This document shows, piece after piece, positions 52,147 through 61,345 of a stretch of DNA of 64,000 nt. How positions within the stretch are numbered: position 1 is the first letter of the stretch; each line of letters opens with the position of its first letter. The position numbers and the translations under genes are program-made. The stretch comes from Rufibacter glacialis (GTDB lineage: Bacteria > Bacteroidota > Bacteroidia > Cytophagales > Hymenobacteraceae): positions 62,001 to 126,000 of the forward strand of contig NZ_VKKZ01000024.1 in the NCBI RefSeq assembly GCF_008271745.1, read 5' to 3'. The notes beneath the pieces are model-generated. The model had not been told where the DNA came from and did no database searches. It saw only the letters and a list, made by a program, of their open reading frames with translations.

Positions 52147-53461
52147 GTTTCTTTTGACGGTGGGGCTGCTCTACGCGGCCATGGGGGTACTGGCCTGGCA
52201 ACTGCTCACCTACAACAAGATCATGTTTGTGGCCGCCGAGGGGTTGATTCTGCTCAGTCTGGTGTTCACGGCTAGGCTCTACACCGCGTTTGTGCGGCCG
52301 CTCCACCTCATCGCTGCCGGCGTAGAATCTATCCGCGACCGCGATTTTTCCATCAAATTCATAGAAACAGGCCAGAAAGAGGTAGACCAGCTTATTCAGG
52401 TGTACAACCAGATGATAGATGAGCTACGGCAACAGCGCGTGACCCAGACCGAGAAGCATTTTCTGCTGGAGCGCCTCATTGAAGCCTCGCCCTCGGGCAT
52501 TATCCTGCTGGACACCTATGACCGGGTGGCGGGCCTGAACCCGGCAGCGGCTGTGCTGTTGCAAACCTCAGGGAGAGAGGTAGTAGGGAGGCCGCTGGAG
52601 GAGCTGCCCAGCCACTGGGGGAACTCGCTGGGGAAACTGCCCAAGGACGAGCAGCGCGTGATCAGGCCCAACGGCATTGAGACGTACCGCTGCCGTAAGA
52701 TCCGGTTCCTGGATCGAGGCTACCACCGCTACTTCATTCTGGTGGAGGAACTCACGCAGGAACTGCTGGAGAAAGAGCGCAACGCCTACGAGAAACTCAT
52801 CCGGATGATGTCGCATGAGATCAACAATTCCATTGGCGCGGTCAATTCCATCCTCCACTCCTTCTCCTATTTCTCGCCGCAACTAAACCAAGACACTCGC
52901 CCCGACTTTGACGAGGCGCTACAGGTCTGCATTACGCGCAACCAGAACCTGGCCGGTTTTATGGCCAATTTTGCCAATGTGGTGCGTATTCCGCCGCCCG
53001 TTCAGCAGCCCGCAGATTTGCATGCTTTGCTGCACAGCATCCACCGGCTTATGCTGCCAAGCTTTGAGCGGAAGCAGGTGCGCTGGGAATGGGAACTGGC
53101 GGCGCAGATTGGCCCCATTATGCTAGATGTGCAGCAGATGGAACAGGTATTGATCAACGTAGTTAAGAATGCTCTGGAAGCTACGGACGAAGGCGGCTGG
53201 GTGAGGGTACAGACCATTGCCTCACCGCCGCAACTGATGATTCTGGACAACGGCAAACCCATTACGCCCCAGGTGCAGGAAAAGCTGTTCTCCCCGTTCT
53301 TCAGTACCAAAGCCAATGGGCAGGGCATAGGGCTCACCATGGTGCGTGAGATCCTGCTGCACCACCATTTCCCGTTCTCCCTGGAAACTGGCCCGGATGG
53401 CCTTACCAGGTTCCATATCGCTTTTACCGAAGCCACTCCCCTGGCCTCTGCCCAGAGCTAA
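52130..53461 (+). CDS. NtrB-like membrane sensor histidine kinase
   Basis: 443 residues from ATG 52130, which overlaps the regulator gene by 17 nt; a frame start at 52088 is further inside it and less likely. Two short N-terminal helices (8-25, 32-50) with almost no periplasmic loop, HAMP-like segment (50-100), PAS domain (110-205), HisKA with His229 in SHEINNSIG, and HATPase_c with NVVKNALEA, LDNGKP and GQGIGLTMV. The lack of a periplasmic domain suggests membrane-stress or intracellular sensing. It phosphorylates the adjacent NtrC-like regulator. A bidirectional terminator follows at 53667. Confidence 0.92.
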   Translation: MTLRSKFLLTVGLLYAAMGVLAWQLLTYNKIMFVAAEGLILLSLVFTARLYTAFVRPLHLIAAGVESIRDRDFSIKFIETGQKEVDQLIQVYNQMIDELRQQRVTQTEKHFLLERLIEASPSGIILLDTYDRVAGLNPAAAVLLQTSGREVVGRPLEELPSHWGNSLGKLPKDEQRVIRPNGIETYRCRKIRFLDRGYHRYFILVEELTQELLEKERNAYEKLIRMMSHEINNSIGAVNSILHSFSYFSPQLNQDTRPDFDEALQVCITRNQNLAGFMANFANVVRIPPPVQQPADLHALLHSIHRLMLPSFERKQVRWEWELAAQIGPIMLDVQQMEQVLINVVKNALEATDEGGWVRVQTIASPPQLMILDNGKPITPQVQEKLFSPFFSTKANGQGIGLTMVREILLHHHFPFSLETGPDGLTRFHIAFTEATPLASAQS

Positions 53462-53801
53462 AGCTACTTGGCTGTTTTAAGCTGGTTTTGCAGAAAATAA
53501 GCCAAAAGCGCCGGCTCAAAAGACCTCGTAGCGTCTGAAAGTCCTGCGAGTGTCTGTGCCAATTACCGCTGCTCATGAGTCCTGTAAATCGGATTTATTC
53601 TGAACATCCTGCTTCTGGCAAAAGGGCCCCCTTAGACATAGCTTGCTTACCGCACAGTAAACAAAAAGACCTCACAGGTTTTCAAAACCTGTGAGGTCTC
53701 TCCGTACTTCTGTTTTTGCACTGTTTTTTAGAAAACAGGCGTAGAACCAGGCCGGTTCTGCTCTTAGGCTGATTAATCCAGAACAGAGGCACAAGGCTGG
53801 C
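53462..53801. other. Intergenic region between convergent genes
   Basis: 340 bases without a gene. Contents: a TTGGCT...AGCCAA hairpin (53468-53505) with a GTTTTGCAGAAAAT core, the terminator at 53667-53699, and another GTTTTTTAGAAAAC hairpin at 53721-53738. Confidence 0.65.
53667..53699. terminator. Bidirectional palindromic terminator
   Basis: AGACCTCACAGGTTTT and AAAACCTGTGAGGTCT form a perfect 16-bp palindrome with one central base. The convergent histidine kinase and DUF72 genes end on either side. Confidence 0.8.
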
Positions 53802-54710
53802 CTAAAACAGACTACCCTGCACAAACTGCTGTACTTTCTGTGGCCGGGGCAGCTGGAACCCGGTTCGTTTTTCCAGTTCTTCCATGAGGTATACCAAGGC
53901 CGGAGGAGCATCCAGGATGTCTTTCTGGTGCATGAAGAAATAAACCGTTTGAAGCCCCTGGTCCAGCCATTGGTGCAGGCGGTCTGCCCAGGCCTGCAGG
54001 CGGGTGTAATCTGAGCGTACCAGGCCGTGGCCGTTGAACCGGATCATGGCCGTAGGGGTGGTGAGGCGCATGTGCAGCACATCTCTGCGGCCCGCCACGT
54101 CCGTGAGCACGGTGGTGATCTGCCTTTCTTCCAGGGTCTCAAAAGCCTTGCGGGTCTGGTCAGATTCCTTGAACCAGTTCTCATGCCTGAACTCTACCGC
54201 CAACGGCACCTCAGTGGGGAAGTGCCGCAGGAACTGCTCCAGCAAAGGCCACTCATCTGGCTCGAAGAACGGGGGCAGCTGTAGAAAGGCCATGCCCAGG
54301 CTAGGCCCTAAGCCCAGAATGGCCTCGCAGAAAAGCCTGGTGGGCTCGCCTACGTTCTGGAGCAACTGGTCATGGCTGATGATCTGCGGCAGCTTGGGGC
54401 AGAACATAAACCCGGGCGGCACCGCCTGGCGCCACCGGCTTATGGAGGTGGCGTCTGGAATGCGGTAATGGGTGGTGTTCATCTCCAGGGTGTTGAACTG
54501 GCGGGCGTACCAATAGAGCAGCTGCGCGTCCTGGGCCCCGGCAGGGTAGTAGGTGCCAATCCAGGGTTTGTTTGTCCAGGTGGGGCAGCCCAGGTAGAAA
54601 GACGGGCGGGTCGGCCGTTGGCTTCGGGCCAATACCTGCTGCGTGGCCGGGTGGTCTACGGGCAGGCTGAAGTCAACCTGGGAGATGTCTGGGAGGCGTC
54701 CGAAATCCAT
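53802..54710 (-). CDS. DUF72-family protein (TIM-barrel)
   Basis: 302 residues. DUF72 hallmarks: FYLGCPTWTNKPWIGTYYP, FNTLEMNTTHYRIP, CPKLPQIISHD, MAFLQLPPFF, VEFRHENWF and a late YFFMHQKD. This family has a TIM-barrel fold and unknown biochemical function, sometimes linked to DNA metabolism. Monocistronic, convergent with the histidine kinase, divergent from rlpA. Confidence 0.88.
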   Translation of the reverse strand: MDFGRLPDISQVDFSLPVDHPATQQVLARSQRPTRPSFYLGCPTWTNKPWIGTYYPAGAQDAQLLYWYARQFNTLEMNTTHYRIPDATSISRWRQAVPPGFMFCPKLPQIISHDQLLQNVGEPTRLFCEAILGLGPSLGMAFLQLPPFFEPDEWPLLEQFLRHFPTEVPLAVEFRHENWFKESDQTRKAFETLEERQITTVLTDVAGRRDVLHMRLTTPTAMIRFNGHGLVRSDYTRLQAWADRLHQWLDQGLQTVYFFMHQKDILDAPPALVYLMEELEKRTGFQLPRPQKVQQFVQGSLF

Positions 54711-55063
54711 GGGTTTAATATATGTTTTTACCTATATAACTGCTAAAATCGGAAGCAATTGTCATGAAAATAGGGGGTTGCGCTAAGTTTTTAAGAAAAA
54801 AAACGTTTTTATTTTCGTCTTTCTATTTTTCTAAGGATTTCATGCTTTCGGGCTGATGTAATTTTAATCCTATTCTATGGTTGAAATCGCGGTGTAACGG
54901 CTGTATACGCAGAAAATAAGTTTTCAAAAGTAAGCAGCTTTGGCATACCATGATTTATGAAATTAGTGATACCAGGTAATTTTTAATTTGCATATTTCAA
55001 TAAAAACGTATTACTTTAAGAAGTTGTTGAGGCTTGCGTAAAGCTGGCTCTACGGTGGGAGGC
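54711..55063. other. AT-rich divergent intergenic region
   Basis: About 350 bases between divergent DUF72 and rlpA genes, strongly AT-rich, without coding capacity. Promoters of both genes must lie here or just beyond; only that of rlpA was recognised. Confidence 0.5.
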
Positions 55064-55093
55064 TTGTTGGGAAGAATATTGTTCCTAATTTTG
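55064..55093 (+). promoter_or_regulatory. Bacteroidota-type promoter of rlpA
   Basis: TTG (55064-55066), 19 nt, TAATTTTG (55086-55093); fits TTG...TAnnTTTG. Predicted start about 55100, giving a leader near 31 nt before the ATG at 55131. Confidence 0.6.
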
Positions 55094-55130
55094 TCCCCTT
55101 GAAATTGATGTTCCACAGAAGAAACCTAAA

Positions 55131-56024
55131 ATGGGGATACAGAAAATTTACTATGCGCTTACCGTTCTTTTCATTTCTTTCCTTCCTTTTGCACCTTCTG
55201 CCTCTGGGCAGGACGTGGGTGATAAGCAAAAAGGCTTAGCATCTTGGTACGGCGCCAAATACCACGGCAGACCTACCACCAGCGGAGAGATCTATAACCG
55301 CCATAAACTCACGGCGGCCCACAATGAACTTCCTTTAGGCAGTAAAGTAAAAGTAACCAATAAGGCTACCGGCGAGAGCGTGGTAGTGAGAATAAACGAC
55401 CGCGGCCCTTTCAGTGGTGCCCGCATTATTGACTTATCTGAGGCCGCGGCCAAGAAAATCCACTACCGCAAACAAGGCATCGCCAATGTGACGGTGGAGG
55501 TAGTGAGCCTGCCAGAATCTTTCCTGGCCAGCCGGGCCAAGGTGGAAGAGCTGAAACCGAAGGAAAAACCAGTGGTCACAGAGGCTTTGGCCCTCACTGT
55601 GCCCGCCAAGATACCTGAGACCAAAGCAGCAGCCACAGAAGCCCTTGCAATTACCTCTCCTGCCGTAGCACCTGTTGGTCCCGTTGTCTCCACTCCTGCC
55701 GCCGTACCTGCCACGCCCATCGTTGCGCCTTTGGTACCTGTCTTGGGCAACACGAAAGTGTTCGTGATCCAAGCCGGTGCTTACGGTAACCTGGAGAACG
55801 CAGAAGCCCAGGTAGAGAAACTCCGGAAGCTATACCAGAAAATGCCGATTGCCTTGGTGGAAGAAACCGTGAACGGGCAGAAAGTACACCGTATTCTGGC
55901 CGGGCGCTTCGTGACCAAGGCTACCGCTGATCAGGCGCGCCAGGATCTGAATAAGAAAGGGTTCCAGGGATTGGTCAAACAGGCCCCAGAGCCAGTTTCC
56001 TTTGCCAGCTCCAAGGCCCTCTAA
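55131..56024 (+). CDS. rlpA: RlpA-family septal ring protein with SPOR domain
   Basis: 297 residues. Signal peptide to about residue 26, then the RlpA double-psi beta-barrel (about 34-125: GLASWYGAKYHGRPTTSGE, LPLGSKVKVTN, VVVRINDRGPF, IIDLSEAAAKKI). An Ala/Pro-rich linker (130-205) and a C-terminal SPOR domain (FVIQAGAYGNLENAEAQVEKL to the end) follow. RlpA proteins cut denuded peptidoglycan at the septum and SPOR binds such glycan strands. No lipobox Cys is visible, so it is probably soluble periplasmic. A clean terminator follows. Confidence 0.9.
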   Translation: MGIQKIYYALTVLFISFLPFAPSASGQDVGDKQKGLASWYGAKYHGRPTTSGEIYNRHKLTAAHNELPLGSKVKVTNKATGESVVVRINDRGPFSGARIIDLSEAAAKKIHYRKQGIANVTVEVVSLPESFLASRAKVEELKPKEKPVVTEALALTVPAKIPETKAAATEALAITSPAVAPVGPVVSTPAAVPATPIVAPLVPVLGNTKVFVIQAGAYGNLENAEAQVEKLRKLYQKMPIALVEETVNGQKVHRILAGRFVTKATADQARQDLNKKGFQGLVKQAPEPVSFASSKAL

Positions 56025-56057
56025 GGTTCCATTGTTTCGCTTACGCTTATGCTTACC

Positions 56058-56087
56058 GCCAGGCCTGTGGTAACAGGCCTGGCTTTT
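56058..56087 (+). terminator. Intrinsic terminator of rlpA
   Basis: Arms GCCAGGCCTGT and ACAGGCCTGGC, 11 bp perfect with a 4-nt loop, then TTTTGGG; 34 nt past the stop codon. Confidence 0.85.
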
Positions 56088-56266
56088 GGGTTCCTGTCGC
56101 CTTTTCCATAAATCACGCCCAAAACAGGTAAATCTGAATTTTATTTGCGCTAATTTGTTCTTCTGTCATGCTGAGGCATCACCAAGGGGGTAAGTTCCGT
56201 AAAGGGCTGCTATATCAATTGGCGATTTAAGAACGTTATCACAGAAACCGGTAAGTTGATTCTGCT

Positions 56267-57166
56267 ATGCGCAAGAGGAGCATTTGGGCAAAGGCCTTGT
56301 TATTAATGGGCGTCATCTGGGGGCTGCACCAGGAAACCCAGGCCCAGATCATAGGCAAGGAAAAGAAAAAGCTGTTCTTCTGGCAGAAGCCGAAAGACCT
56401 GCTGGTGGTAACTCCGGTAGATACCGCCCTCCTGAACGATTCCCTGGCCCGGCCTTCTCTGGCCACAGCCGCCGCTGACAGCGTGGTTGATAAGAAGAAG
56501 GAGAAGAAAGAATCCAAGAAGAAAAAGACCTACTTCGGTTACCGCGTCAAGAAAGGCTTCGCCCGGCAGGGCAAAGGCAAGAACGAGATCGTGGAGACCT
56601 TCTATTACCTGCGTGAGTACCAGGCACCCAACCCCTACGTACGCGACAAGCACTACTTTGACGTAAAGAAGCGGAAGATCTTCCGGTCGCCTACTTTAGA
56701 TCCTTCCAAAACCCCCATGCTGATCCTGCACGGGCCCTATACCAAAATGCGGGGCGACGTGCTCATTGAGCAAGGCTATTTCTTTGTGGGGGCCAAGCAC
56801 CTGCGCTGGGAAACCTTCCGGACGGACAGTACCCTTACCCAGCGGCAGCACTACGAGAAAGGTTTCCTGCGTGATGCCGTGATCTCTTACTATGACGCAG
56901 CCAAGACCAAGATCAAAGAGGTGATTCCCTACCAATATGGTCAGGTGCAGGGCGAATACTACAAGTTCTATGAGAATGGCCAGTTAGAGTGGCAAGGCAC
57001 CTATGATAAAGGCCGCAAAGTGGGCACCTGGATCAATTTCTATGATTTCAGGGGCCGCCGCCAGTTTGAGTTCCAGTACGCCGAGTCAGCGTTTGACAAA
57101 CCCATAGAACCCGTGCTGGTGAAACAGTATGACCGACATGGTACGCTGGTATTTGAGAAGAAATAA
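56267..57166 (+). CDS. Exported MORN-repeat (YwqK-like) protein
   Basis: 299 residues, signal peptide (about 1-26, cleavage near ETQA-Q). A Lys-rich linker (VVDKKKEKKESKKKK) is followed by a domain with repeated turn-rich MORN/YwqK segments: QGYFFVGAKHLRWETFRTD, QHYEKGFLRDAVISYYD, VQGEYYKFYENGQLEWQGTYDKGRKVGTWINFYD. MORN-like repeats mediate protein or lipid contacts. Precise role unknown. The gene ends before a very long hairpin shared with convergent yraN. Confidence 0.75.
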   Translation: MRKRSIWAKALLLMGVIWGLHQETQAQIIGKEKKKLFFWQKPKDLLVVTPVDTALLNDSLARPSLATAAADSVVDKKKEKKESKKKKTYFGYRVKKGFARQGKGKNEIVETFYYLREYQAPNPYVRDKHYFDVKKRKIFRSPTLDPSKTPMLILHGPYTKMRGDVLIEQGYFFVGAKHLRWETFRTDSTLTQRQHYEKGFLRDAVISYYDAAKTKIKEVIPYQYGQVQGEYYKFYENGQLEWQGTYDKGRKVGTWINFYDFRGRRQFEFQYAESAFDKPIEPVLVKQYDRHGTLVFEKK

Positions 57167-57192
57167 GAATATCATCTTGCTTTCCATCTCAG

Positions 57193-57270
57193 GAAGCTTC
57201 AAACAAAGAACCCGTTTAGTGCCCGTTTTTTCTGAAACAGGCTTTAAACGGGTTCTTTGTTTGAAGCTTC
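57193..57270. terminator. Long nested bidirectional hairpin
   Basis: Perfect 26-bp outer arms (left begins GAAGCTTCAAACAAAGAACC, 57193-57218; right 57245-57270) enclose the core CCCGTTTTTTCTGAAACAGG. It is the longest member of the GTTTTCTGAAAAC hairpin family and separates the convergent MORN protein and yraN genes. Confidence 0.85.
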
Positions 57271-57418
57271 TTGGTCTGTGGCTAATTTTCAGCCGCAGTG
57301 CGTGACAAGGGCAGTAAGTTCTCTTAAGGTTCACTTAGGTTTACTAAGGCTTTTTATTAAAACTACCCCAAAACGGGGCATCCACCGGCAGAGGCAGTTC
57401 TGGGGTTCCAGGGCTGCG

Positions 57419-57772
57419 TTAGTGGAAAGCGTCTTCTATGTGCAGGATATCGGGTTTCCCTTGGGTCCAGAGCACAGAGACAATGTCAAAACGCACCTCG
57501 TGGGGCCATTGGTGCTGCTCTATATAATGTTCGGCCGCCAGCTGCAGCATCTCCTCTTTCTTGGCGGAGACCGCCTCTTCCGGAAACCCGTATTGGTGGG
57601 TGCTCCTGGTTTTGACCTCTACCAGCGCCAGCACCTTTCCTTTCACAGCAATCAGATCTACCTCAGCGCGTTTGTACCGGTAATTTTTTTCCAGCACCCT
57701 GTAGCCCAGCCCCGTTAAATAGGCCTCTGCCGCCTGTTCGCCCCGCTTGCCCAAAGTAGTATTATGCGCCAT
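57419..57772 (-). CDS. YraN (UPF0102) family nuclease-like protein
   Basis: 117 residues. Family pattern LGKRGEQAAEAYLTGLGYRVLEKNYRYKRAEVDLIAVKGKVLALVEVKTR: the E-x(n)-D-x(n)-ExK motif of a restriction-endonuclease-like fold, with Glu12, Asp39 and the EVK core. Function is unproven; Holliday-junction-resolvase-like activity has been proposed. Single gene divergent from lipB. Confidence 0.92.
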   Translation of the reverse strand: MAHNTTLGKRGEQAAEAYLTGLGYRVLEKNYRYKRAEVDLIAVKGKVLALVEVKTRSTHQYGFPEEAVSAKKEEMLQLAAEHYIEQHQWPHEVRFDIVSVLWTQGKPDILHIEDAFH

Positions 57773-57925
57773 TTTTGGTAGGTGCTGGTTTAATGAGTAA
57801 TTTGCACAGTTTTCTGTTTACAAAGCCTTCTATACGTGAAGAGTAGGTTTCTGTATAGGACAGTAGAAAGGCGATGCCACCTGGCGGAGTAATCATTATA
57901 CATAGAGGAAGAAGGCCGCAGAACC

Positions 57926-58648
57926 ATGACGCAGAACAAAGACATTTCTTTTGAGAAGTTGGGCTTGGTAGATTACCAACAGGCTTGGGAGTACCAGGAG
58001 CGGCTGCTGAAGGAGATTGTAGACCTGAAAACCCAGAACCGGGCTTTGCCTGAATCTGAAAAGCACCTAACCCCTAATTACCTGTTGCTTTGCCAGCATC
58101 CGCATGTGTACACGCTGGGCAAAAGCGGCCATGAGTCTAACCTGCTCTTAGATGAGCAGGGGCTGGCAGAAAAGGAGGCAACCTTTTATAAGATCAACCG
58201 TGGAGGAGATATCACGTACCATGGTCCGGGCCAACTAGTGGCCTACCCCATCCTGGACTTGGAGAATTTCTTTACCGATATCCATCAGTACCTTCGGCTT
58301 CTGGAAGAGGCTGTGATTCAGACCTTGGCTGCGTATGGCTTGCAGGCCGGTCGCATTGCCGGTTTGACCGGGGTGTGGCTTGACTTTGAGGAGCAACGCA
58401 ATCCCAGAAAGATCTGTGCCCTGGGCGTGAAGTGCAGCCGCTGGGTGACCATGCATGGCCTGGCCCTCAATGTGAATACGGATTTGGCGTATTTCGGGAA
58501 TATTGTGCCGTGCGGTATCACAGATAAAGCGGTGACCTCCCTGGAGAAGGAAATTGGAAGGGCCGTGCCTTTGGAAGAAGTAGAGGAAAAACTACTGCAG
58601 CAGCTGGAGCGGCTATTTGAAGCAAAGATGTTAGAACACCACGTATGA
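57926..58648 (+). CDS. lipB: Lipoyl(octanoyl) transferase
   Basis: 240 residues. LipB motifs: HPHVYTLGKSGHESNLL, NRGGDITYHGPGQLVAYPILDL, ALGVKCSRWVTMHGLALNVNTDL with the catalytic Lys, and PCGITDKAVTSLEKE with the nucleophilic Cys. It moves octanoyl from acyl carrier protein to lipoyl domains of 2-oxoacid dehydrogenases and GcvH. The N-terminal 30 residues include an insert (KTQNRALPESEKHLTPN) common in Bacteroidota. Its stop overlaps the next gene's ATG by 4 nt. Confidence 0.95.
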   Translation: MTQNKDISFEKLGLVDYQQAWEYQERLLKEIVDLKTQNRALPESEKHLTPNYLLLCQHPHVYTLGKSGHESNLLLDEQGLAEKEATFYKINRGGDITYHGPGQLVAYPILDLENFFTDIHQYLRLLEEAVIQTLAAYGLQAGRIAGLTGVWLDFEEQRNPRKICALGVKCSRWVTMHGLALNVNTDLAYFGNIVPCGITDKAVTSLEKEIGRAVPLEEVEEKLLQQLERLFEAKMLEHHV

Positions 58649-59049
58649 AGAAAGATATTGATTTCCATCAGGTAGAAGGCGTGTCCATTGCCATTGCGCG
58701 CGAGGTGAATGACCTGGGGCAGGAAGAGTGGAATGTCTACTTTATTAACAGCAATGAATTTTACCTGGAGAACGTGCTGATCTCCACCAAAGGGTATGGG
58801 CACCTGAACGGCGACGAGGTGAAGACCTCTGTGCTGCGGCACATGTTTGACCAGATGGCCCCTAAAAGCGCTTTGCAGGTAGAGCCCATTGACCCGGCCC
58901 TGTTCCAGATCACCAATGAGTTCTGGGTGAGCTACTACATAGGCAGCACCATCTATGACAAGCGGTTCGTGTTCGTGCCTGGCAGTGTCATAGAAGAGAA
59001 CCTCAGCGCTATTTCCATTCTGGAAAAAGAGGGGGTACTGCATTCTTAG
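58645..59049 (+). CDS. Conserved Bacteroidota protein of unknown function
   Basis: 134 residues, soluble, starts KDIDFHQVEGVSIAIAREVN and contains EEWNVYFINSNEFYLENVLISTKGYG, SVLRHMFD, and FWVSYYIGSTIYDKRFVFVPGSV. From memory, similar proteins occur widely in Bacteroidota and are sometimes mislabelled as phenylalanyl-tRNA synthetase subunits; no such domain is visible. It is translationally coupled to lipB, so it may share its expression but not necessarily its pathway. Confidence 0.75.
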   Translation: MKKDIDFHQVEGVSIAIAREVNDLGQEEWNVYFINSNEFYLENVLISTKGYGHLNGDEVKTSVLRHMFDQMAPKSALQVEPIDPALFQITNEFWVSYYIGSTIYDKRFVFVPGSVIEENLSAISILEKEGVLHS

Positions 59050-59115
59050 CTTTTTTGGGGCTTCCAGACACTGTGGTCGCTATCCCCTTGCTTTAAATTT
59101 AACATTAGACATGGC

Positions 59116-60150
59116 ATGAAATTTCTTACCTACCTGCTTTCCTTTAGTTGGTCTTTCTTCATTGCTTTATTTGCTATCCCCTCCATTGTATATGTGGCGC
59201 ATTTAAAGAACATTCTGGACCAGCCTAATAAGCGTACGGTGCACGTGTCGCTTACTCCGCGGTTAGGAGGTTTAGGGGTTTTTGCCGGTTTCATGTCAGC
59301 GTTGACCATTTTTGGCGACCTGTCAAATGGCGTGCAGCAAGTGTTGGCCGGGTGTATCATCCTTTTCTTTGGGGGGCTCAAAGACGACCTGGTGTCCATT
59401 TCGGCTTTCAAGAAGTTCCTGATGCAGGTGCTGGCCACCGGGGTGGTCATGTTCATCGCAGATATCCGAATCACCAGTTTCCAGGGGATCTTCAACATCC
59501 ATGACCTGCCCGACGGATTAAGCTACGGCTTCACGTTCTTTACCATTGTAGGTATCACCAACGCCATTAACCTGATAGATGGCCTTGATGGCTTGGCAGG
59601 TAGTATTGTGACCATCATAGTGGCTACGTTCGGTTTCTTTTTCTGGTACGCCCACATAGATACCTACTCTAATTATGCAGGGGTGGCGGTTTGTTTGATG
59701 GGGGGCTTGTTGGGCTTTTTGCGCTATAACTTCTACAAAGCCCGCATCTTCATGGGAGACACCGGTTCTTTGCTCTGCGGGTTTGTAGTGTCTATCATGG
59801 CTATCCAGTTCATTGAGATGCGGGCCGTGCCGTCTTCGCCGGTAGTAGCACTAGGGGTGCTTTTTGTGCCGCTGTTTGATACCATCAGGGTTTCTTTGAT
59901 CAGGGTGTTGAAAGGCGTTTCTCCTTTTGCCCCAGACAAAAACCATATCCATCACCGTATCCTGGCCATGGGGTTCAGTCAGGTGGCCACCGTGGTGATC
60001 CTGGTTTTGCTCAATGTGCTGGTGATCCTCTTTGTCTTCAATTTTTCCCATTGGGGAAATCTGAACCTGCTGCTCTGTCTCCTGGGCTTTTCCGTGGTGC
60101 TAAGCTTTGTATTAGGTTCGTATTCTGCTAAATCTACCACAAGTACCTAA
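59116..60150 (+). CDS. WecA/TagO-like undecaprenyl-phosphate sugar-1-phosphate transferase
   Basis: 344 residues, about 10-11 transmembrane helices. MraY/WecA-family motifs: GGLKDDL (catalytic Asp-Asp), NLIDGLDGLAG, FMGDTGSLLCGF and DKNHIHHRI, the His motif typical of the WecA subgroup using UDP-HexNAc. It starts O-antigen, capsule or exopolysaccharide repeat synthesis on the lipid carrier. It stands without other polysaccharide genes nearby and is followed after 4 nt by the DUF4271 gene. Confidence 0.92.
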   Translation: MKFLTYLLSFSWSFFIALFAIPSIVYVAHLKNILDQPNKRTVHVSLTPRLGGLGVFAGFMSALTIFGDLSNGVQQVLAGCIILFFGGLKDDLVSISAFKKFLMQVLATGVVMFIADIRITSFQGIFNIHDLPDGLSYGFTFFTIVGITNAINLIDGLDGLAGSIVTIIVATFGFFFWYAHIDTYSNYAGVAVCLMGGLLGFLRYNFYKARIFMGDTGSLLCGFVVSIMAIQFIEMRAVPSSPVVALGVLFVPLFDTIRVSLIRVLKGVSPFAPDKNHIHHRILAMGFSQVATVVILVLLNVLVILFVFNFSHWGNLNLLLCLLGFSVVLSFVLGSYSAKSTTST

Positions 60151-60154
60151 GCGT

Positions 60155-61282
60155 ATGCGGTTTTGGGGAGTGGTCTTGGGCCTGTGTCTTTGGGGCGGAG
60201 TTGCCTTGGGGCAGTCTATGCCCCTCAAGCCCTTGCTGTCTTCAGACTGGTTGATCTACCGGCCTGCCCAGGACAAACTGGTGCCGTACCTGCCCGAGTT
60301 CCATGATGAGCGGCAGGCCTTGTACCAGTGGGTGGTTCTGGATAAGTTCACCAACCCTAAGATAGAGTTTGCGGCCCGGCAGCAGCTGTGCCTTTTCCTA
60401 GATAACAGGCTGGTCTTTGTGGCTGATTCCACGGCCCGCTATACCCTGGATCTGACCCCCTACCTCACGCCGGGCAAAAAATACCTGCTCACGTTGTGGC
60501 ATCCTGACCAGCAGCCCAATTATCCTTCTTTTAAAGTGCCTCAGGCGCCCATCACGGTGCTGAACACCAGGGCAGATGCCACCTATCGTCCGTTGGCCAA
60601 ACAGCCAAATTCGCACCGCAGCGCCCTGGTTTTTTTTATGGTGGTGGTGGGGTTGATTTACGGCTCGCTCAGGATGACCTTCTATACAGACTTCGTGAGC
60701 ATTTTCAGGTGGAGCAGCTTCACCAAACTGTCTACTCTGGAAGAGGGGTTGCTGGCTAAACCGGTGGGCAACTGGTCCAGCATCCTGTTCGTGTTAGCCT
60801 TCGCTCTTTCCTTTTCGCTGCTGATTGTAGCCGTGCATACTGATCTGGAAGACCTGACCCTTTTGAATCAATTATTCACGGCCACGCAGGCAGACCTCAT
60901 TGCTAAGATCTTGCTGTACACATTAATAATATTCCTGTTTATCCTGTTCAAGTACCTTTTTCTCCAGTTAATGGGATTTATCTTTGGAGTAGGTGAGATG
61001 GTGCTGTCTCAATACCGTGAGTTTTTGCGGACATTGTTGGGGATGGGGCTGTTTTTGCCCTTTGTTCTGCTCCTGTACCTGGGCTTGTGGTCTTCTACCC
61101 CGCAAATAGTGTATTGGATTGCCAATGTGAGCATTACAGCCCTTTTAGTCTTTACTATGTTCAGGACTTTCTATACGGTTAGTAAAAAATATTCCCTTAA
61201 AAATCTACATTTATTTTCCTACCTTTGCGCCACAGAAGTGATTCCTCTGATGATTTTACTTAAGCTCATTGTTTTTGTATAG
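60155..61282 (+). CDS. DUF4271 membrane protein
   Basis: 375 residues. Signal peptide (GVVLGLCLWGGVALGQ), extracytoplasmic domain (20-150), then seven to eight helices (from HRSALVFFMVVVGLIYG to the end EVIPLMILLKLIVFV). The C-terminal part is the DUF4271 region. In Bacteroidota this gene nearly always precedes hemD, as here (63 nt). Function unknown. Confidence 0.85.
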   Translation: MRFWGVVLGLCLWGGVALGQSMPLKPLLSSDWLIYRPAQDKLVPYLPEFHDERQALYQWVVLDKFTNPKIEFAARQQLCLFLDNRLVFVADSTARYTLDLTPYLTPGKKYLLTLWHPDQQPNYPSFKVPQAPITVLNTRADATYRPLAKQPNSHRSALVFFMVVVGLIYGSLRMTFYTDFVSIFRWSSFTKLSTLEEGLLAKPVGNWSSILFVLAFALSFSLLIVAVHTDLEDLTLLNQLFTATQADLIAKILLYTLIIFLFILFKYLFLQLMGFIFGVGEMVLSQYREFLRTLLGMGLFLPFVLLLYLGLWSSTPQIVYWIANVSITALLVFTMFRTFYTVSKKYSLKNLHLFSYLCATEVIPLMILLKLIVFV

Positions 61283-61345
61283 ATTTCAGGAAAATAGGAA
61301 TTATTGGGAATTTTAGATTAAAAGTTGTTAAACTACCTTCTAAAG

